Assembly (NCBI GenBank): GCA_001304505.1 | Contig: LJUQ01000011.1 | Location: forward strand, 1-37,069 | DNA length: 37,069 bases | From: Bacteroides sp. SM23_62_1 | Lineage (GTDB): Bacteria > Bacteroidota > Bacteroidia > Bacteroidales > SM23-62 | Reading direction: 5' to 3' | Shown here: positions 34,226-37,069 of the stretch, in pieces | Layout of the letters: every line of letters starts with the position of its first letter | Numbering within the stretch: the stretch's first letter is position 1 | The notes under the pieces: model-generated | The model's input: only the letters and a program-made list of their open reading frames with translations | What the model was told of the DNA's origin: nothing | Databases searched by the model: none | Translations under genes and position numbers: made by a program

Positions 34226-36370
34226 TTATTCCACTATCATCATTTCATCAATCAGATTCGTAGCCCCTGCGAATTTATCCATAATGAACAGGACATAACG
34301 TATGTCAACATTGATACATCTCTGAAGTTCCGGCTCAAAGACAATATCCCCGCTCATGGCTTCCCAGTTGCCGTCGAAAGCAAGACCGATCAGCTCACCA
34401 TTACCATTGATGACCGGGCTCCCGGAATTTCCGCCCGTAATATCATTATCAGTTGTAAAACAAACGATCATCTTCCCATCTTCGCCATACCTGCCGAAAT
34501 CTTTACTCTTATAAAGTTCTTTTAACTTCGGATCGACAATAAATTCATAATTCTCAGGATCTTCTTTTTCCATTACACCGGTCAGTGTGGTAGTGTGGCT
34601 GTAATGAACAGCATCCCTGGGATAATAATCATTCACTTTACCATAGGTAAGCCGCATGGTGAAATTGGCATCTGGATAAAATGTTTTTTCAGGATGCATT
34701 TCCATTATTCCCGCAATATATTTCTTACTACCCTGTGCAAGCTGTATGGCATAAGGCATTACCTGCTGTTGTAAATCACGGTATAAGGAATTGATTGAAA
34801 CAGCTGCCTGGAATGAGGGATCTTTATCCAGGACTTTTTTGCTGGGATTGTCAAGAAATGCATTCAGCCTGGTTTCATCAGCAAAAACAGATTTGTCAAA
34901 CATCACATCAACAAATTTGTCATAGTTGCCTTTATATTTTCCCCTGACATCTTTTAAATAGCCAGGTTGGTATTCCGGTTTGATATCCTCCATGAACATT
35001 TTAACCATTACCTTAATAACTTTGCGGTCGGTTGGTGCATTATAGTCAGGGAAGAATCTCCCGGCAGCACGTCTTAATCCTTCGGCCTCATCCGTGATTT
35101 TTTCCCGGTCATCACCTTCAAGGGCTTCATACAGTGATTGTGCCTGTGTTGCAAAAGAAATAATCTCACTCCCTCTCAAAAAACATTCCTGCAGGTATTG
35201 AATAACATGGGTCTGGTCTGCCCTTGCTTCAACCGCTGTTTTGATTAGTTCCAGCGCATTTCCATAATTGGTTTTCCTTTCCGGATCGCCAGCAACCCAG
35301 TTCGTAAATTCCTGCTCCTGTTTCAACTTCTTTTCTTTGATTTTCAACCGTTCCAGGCCCTGGCTCTGACCGATAGAAAACTTCCAGTAGTTGCTTGACC
35401 CCGAATATTTCGAAGCATACTGGATTCTTACTTTTTCATCTGCCATCATATCGGCCCAGATAATCTCCTGCCGTGCCCCGCGTATTTTGATCCTGTTTGG
35501 ATGCTGGATCTGTTGAATTTCATCTATCTCATAGGAAGTCATATAACGCTGTGTTCCTCCCGGATAGCCCATGATCATTGCAAAATCTCCCTTATCAAAC
35601 CCTTTGATGGAAACCGGCAGGTAATGTTTGGGCTTGTAGGGAACATTATCAGGGGAGTATTCGGCTGGTTTTCCGTCTGGTGACATATAAACCCTGAACA
35701 CACTGAAATCTCCGGTATGTCTGGGCCACATCCAGTTATCCGTATCGTGGCCGAACTTGCCGATGGAAGAAGGGGGGGCTCCTACCAGTCTAACATCCCG
35801 GTATACTTCATACACAAGCACGAAAAACTGATTGCTCCCAAAGAAAGGCCTGACAGTAGCAGTATAATGCGTCCCTTCTGTTTCCCTTGAAGAGATTTGT
35901 TCATTTACTTCACGAAACTTGACCTGTCTTTCTTCTGGACCAAGATCGCCCAGCGCTTCCGTTACTTCTGCCGTAACATCTTCCAGCCGGATGAGAAAAG
36001 TGACTGATAACCTGGGATTGGGAAGTTCTTCTTCGAGGCTCCCGGCCCAGAATCCATCCTCCAGGTAATCGTGTTCCGTTGTGCTGTGTGACTGTATTGA
36101 ACCATATCCACAGTGATGGTTTGTCAGCAGTAATCCCTTATCTGAAACTATTTCCCCTGTACAGCCTCCACCGAAAATTACAATGGCATCTTTCAGACTC
36201 GAGTTGTTAACACTGTAAATATCTTCTGCCGTAAGTGTAAGACCCATCTCAGTCATGGTACCAATATTGAGCTTCTCCAGCAATGGAAGCAACCACATCC
36301 CTTCATCGGCCCTAAGGCCAGGACTGAGAATTATTAAAATTGAAATAATGATAAAGATTATCCTTTTCAT
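34226..36370 (-). CDS. S46-family dipeptidyl-peptidase (DPP7-like), upstream copy
   Basis: Paralogue of the preceding gene: 714 aa, with strong identity along its length. Signal peptide 1 to about 21 (IIISILIILSPGLRADEG), His in LLTNHHCGYG (about 85-86), Asp in FGHDTDNWMWPRH, Ser in ITGGNSGSPVIN, and Gly in AFDGNWEAMSGD at the S1-determining position. Both copies are therefore predicted to be DPP7-type, releasing dipeptides with hydrophobic P1 residues from oligopeptides in the periplasm. The end INVDIRYVLFIMDKFAGATNLIDEM is nearly the same in both, showing a tandem duplication. It is first in the pair and has its own promoter at 36404-36434. Confidence 0.94.
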   Translation of the reverse strand: MKRIIFIIISILIILSPGLRADEGMWLLPLLEKLNIGTMTEMGLTLTAEDIYSVNNSSLKDAIVIFGGGCTGEIVSDKGLLLTNHHCGYGSIQSHSTTEHDYLEDGFWAGSLEEELPNPRLSVTFLIRLEDVTAEVTEALGDLGPEERQVKFREVNEQISSRETEGTHYTATVRPFFGSNQFFVLVYEVYRDVRLVGAPPSSIGKFGHDTDNWMWPRHTGDFSVFRVYMSPDGKPAEYSPDNVPYKPKHYLPVSIKGFDKGDFAMIMGYPGGTQRYMTSYEIDEIQQIQHPNRIKIRGARQEIIWADMMADEKVRIQYASKYSGSSNYWKFSIGQSQGLERLKIKEKKLKQEQEFTNWVAGDPERKTNYGNALELIKTAVEARADQTHVIQYLQECFLRGSEIISFATQAQSLYEALEGDDREKITDEAEGLRRAAGRFFPDYNAPTDRKVIKVMVKMFMEDIKPEYQPGYLKDVRGKYKGNYDKFVDVMFDKSVFADETRLNAFLDNPSKKVLDKDPSFQAAVSINSLYRDLQQQVMPYAIQLAQGSKKYIAGIMEMHPEKTFYPDANFTMRLTYGKVNDYYPRDAVHYSHTTTLTGVMEKEDPENYEFIVDPKLKELYKSKDFGRYGEDGKMIVCFTTDNDITGGNSGSPVINGNGELIGLAFDGNWEAMSGDIVFEPELQRCINVDIRYVLFIMDKFAGATNLIDEMMIVE

Positions 36371-36403
36371 GGTTAACTATTTTATTGATTTATATGAAGC
36401 ATA

Positions 36404-36434
36404 CAATATTAACTGAATATTACCTGTTTTCAAA
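36404..36434 (-). promoter_or_regulatory. Bacteroidetes-type promoter for the S46 pair
   Basis: On the minus strand: TTTG (36434-36431), a 19-base spacer, then TAATATTG (36411-36404), one mismatch from TAnnTTTG. Transcription would start near 36397, about 27 nt ahead of the ATG. Confidence 0.55.
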
Positions 36435-36596
36435 GAATGGTAGCAGGAAATTAACATTTGCATGTTAAATAACAAATATGGCGATTTACATAGTTAGACC
36501 ATGCTGGCTCATAACTGGTTCTGAATCTATTGCTTCAGAAAAGAATATCCCGGTTATAAAGGTCCACTCAACACAAATCAATGATAATGAGAATGT

Positions 36597-37009
36597 CCCG
36601 GCTGGAAAGCCGGGCTCTGCACGTCATCGCTATATATATAATAATAGAATGGGTGTCACAATAATAATAGAATGGGTGTCACAGTTGATTTTCTGCATCG
36701 AATCATTTTCTTCCCGGTACGATTGGAAATCGGACTTTTCTATCACCCTTCTTTTACTTTCAGGTCCGATTGGCAATCGGACCAACTTGTAAACTTCTGT
36801 TCAAAAGTTCATCCGGTTGCCAACCGGATGAAAAACAAGTATGTGGATGGCAGAAAAGTCCGGTTTTTAACCGTACACATTCAGCCACCTCCGGTATGAA
36901 ACACGACCAACTGGTTCATGTTTAGTACAGGTATAATACAGAAAAGGGATTGTGACACAACCCCTAAATAATGCGTTGATTGAATATGTAGGACCCGGCT
37001 CCAGCCGGG
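36597..37009. repeat. Cluster of six REP-like hairpins in a gene-free end region
   Basis: From 36371 to the edge there is no credible gene. Six small palindromes occur: CCCGGCT-GGAA-AGCCGGG (36597-36614); GTACGATT-GGA-AATCGGAC (36717-36735, one mismatch); GGTCCGATT-GGC-AATCGGACC (36763-36783); TTCATCCGGTTG-C-CAACCGGATGAA (36808-36832); GTCCGGTT-TTT-AACCGTAC (36858-36876, one mismatch); and CCCGGCT-CC-AGCCGGG (36994-37009). The middle four share the theme TCCGRTT-loop-AAYCGGA, and the first and last are near-copies of each other, so the set may be one composite element. Confidence 0.75.
36638..36683. repeat. Perfect 23-bp direct duplication
   Basis: Two identical, abutting 23-bp units (36638-36660 and 36661-36683) read ATAATAATAGAATGGGTGTC plus ACA. 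They lie inside the hairpin cluster. This may be a replication-slippage product or a target-site remnant. Confidence 0.85.
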
Positions 37010-37069
37010 ACTTTTATTCCATCGATTTGAATTATAGGATGAAATGTTCTGGCCGTGTTATTAAATTAG

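Noticed and set aside
36478-36792. 104-codon open frame on the + strand at the right end
   Set aside because: It runs through REP-like hairpins and the 23-bp direct duplication, has no recognisable domain, and its codons follow the repeats.

Overview
The window is about 37 kb of chromosome from a member of the Bacteroidetes, probably an anaerobic Bacteroidales or Marinilabiliales-type lineage. Four things point there. The gene orders fit: acpP-fabF-rnc-IPExxxVDY, and sigma-54 activator-lptE-TPR protein-secG followed by groES-groEL. Several promoters match the Bacteroidetes form TTTG-N19/20-TAnnTTTG. The families fit: S46 dipeptidyl-peptidases, MacB/FtsX-like permeases of about 800 aa, and SiaB/SiaC. 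A giant 2-hydroxyacyl-CoA dehydratase activase suggests an anaerobe. The DNA is AT-rich and I see no tRNA, rRNA, CRISPR array, transposase or phage gene.

Layout. 1-3.4 kb: the 5' part of purN facing left, then acpP-fabF-rnc-IPExxxVDY facing right, the last two apparently starting at TTG. 3.4-5.5 kb: a methyltransferase and an aspartate/glutamate racemase, separated and followed by low-complexity DNA that includes an 82-bp tandem repeat. 5.6-8.8 kb: a secreted acidic protein divergent from a histidine kinase/response regulator pair; the shared intergenic region holds four TTAA-centred pentamers exactly 10 bp apart. 9-14.4 kb: a serine hydrolase plus outer-membrane barrel pair, then a tight operon of PadR regulator, 7-TM protein with a PadR-partner-type N-terminus, small membrane protein with a basic tail, and a second serine hydrolase. 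14.4-21 kb: the activase and lepA, facing left. 21.2-26.6 kb: groEL, groES, secG, a TPR protein, lptE and a sigma-54 activator, all facing left, with clear intrinsic terminators after groEL and secG. 27-30.3 kb: kdsB convergent with a large ABC permease. 30.4-31.9 kb: rnhA-siaB-siaC facing left. 32-36.4 kb: two tandem S46 peptidases. 36.4-37.07 kb: no gene, but a cluster of small related palindromes.

Function. Most genes are housekeeping: fatty-acid synthesis, RNA processing, chaperonins, secretion and LPS biogenesis (KdsB and LptE). The accessory content is signalling (two-component system, PadR module, SiaB/SiaC switch) and envelope hydrolases and peptidases. The best candidates for something undescribed are the PadR four-gene operon, the acidic secreted protein with its phased operator, and the SiaB/SiaC pair that lacks a neighbouring phosphatase or output gene. 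The gene-free gaps are also unusual: several carry a different iterated short word, and others carry REP-like palindromes.
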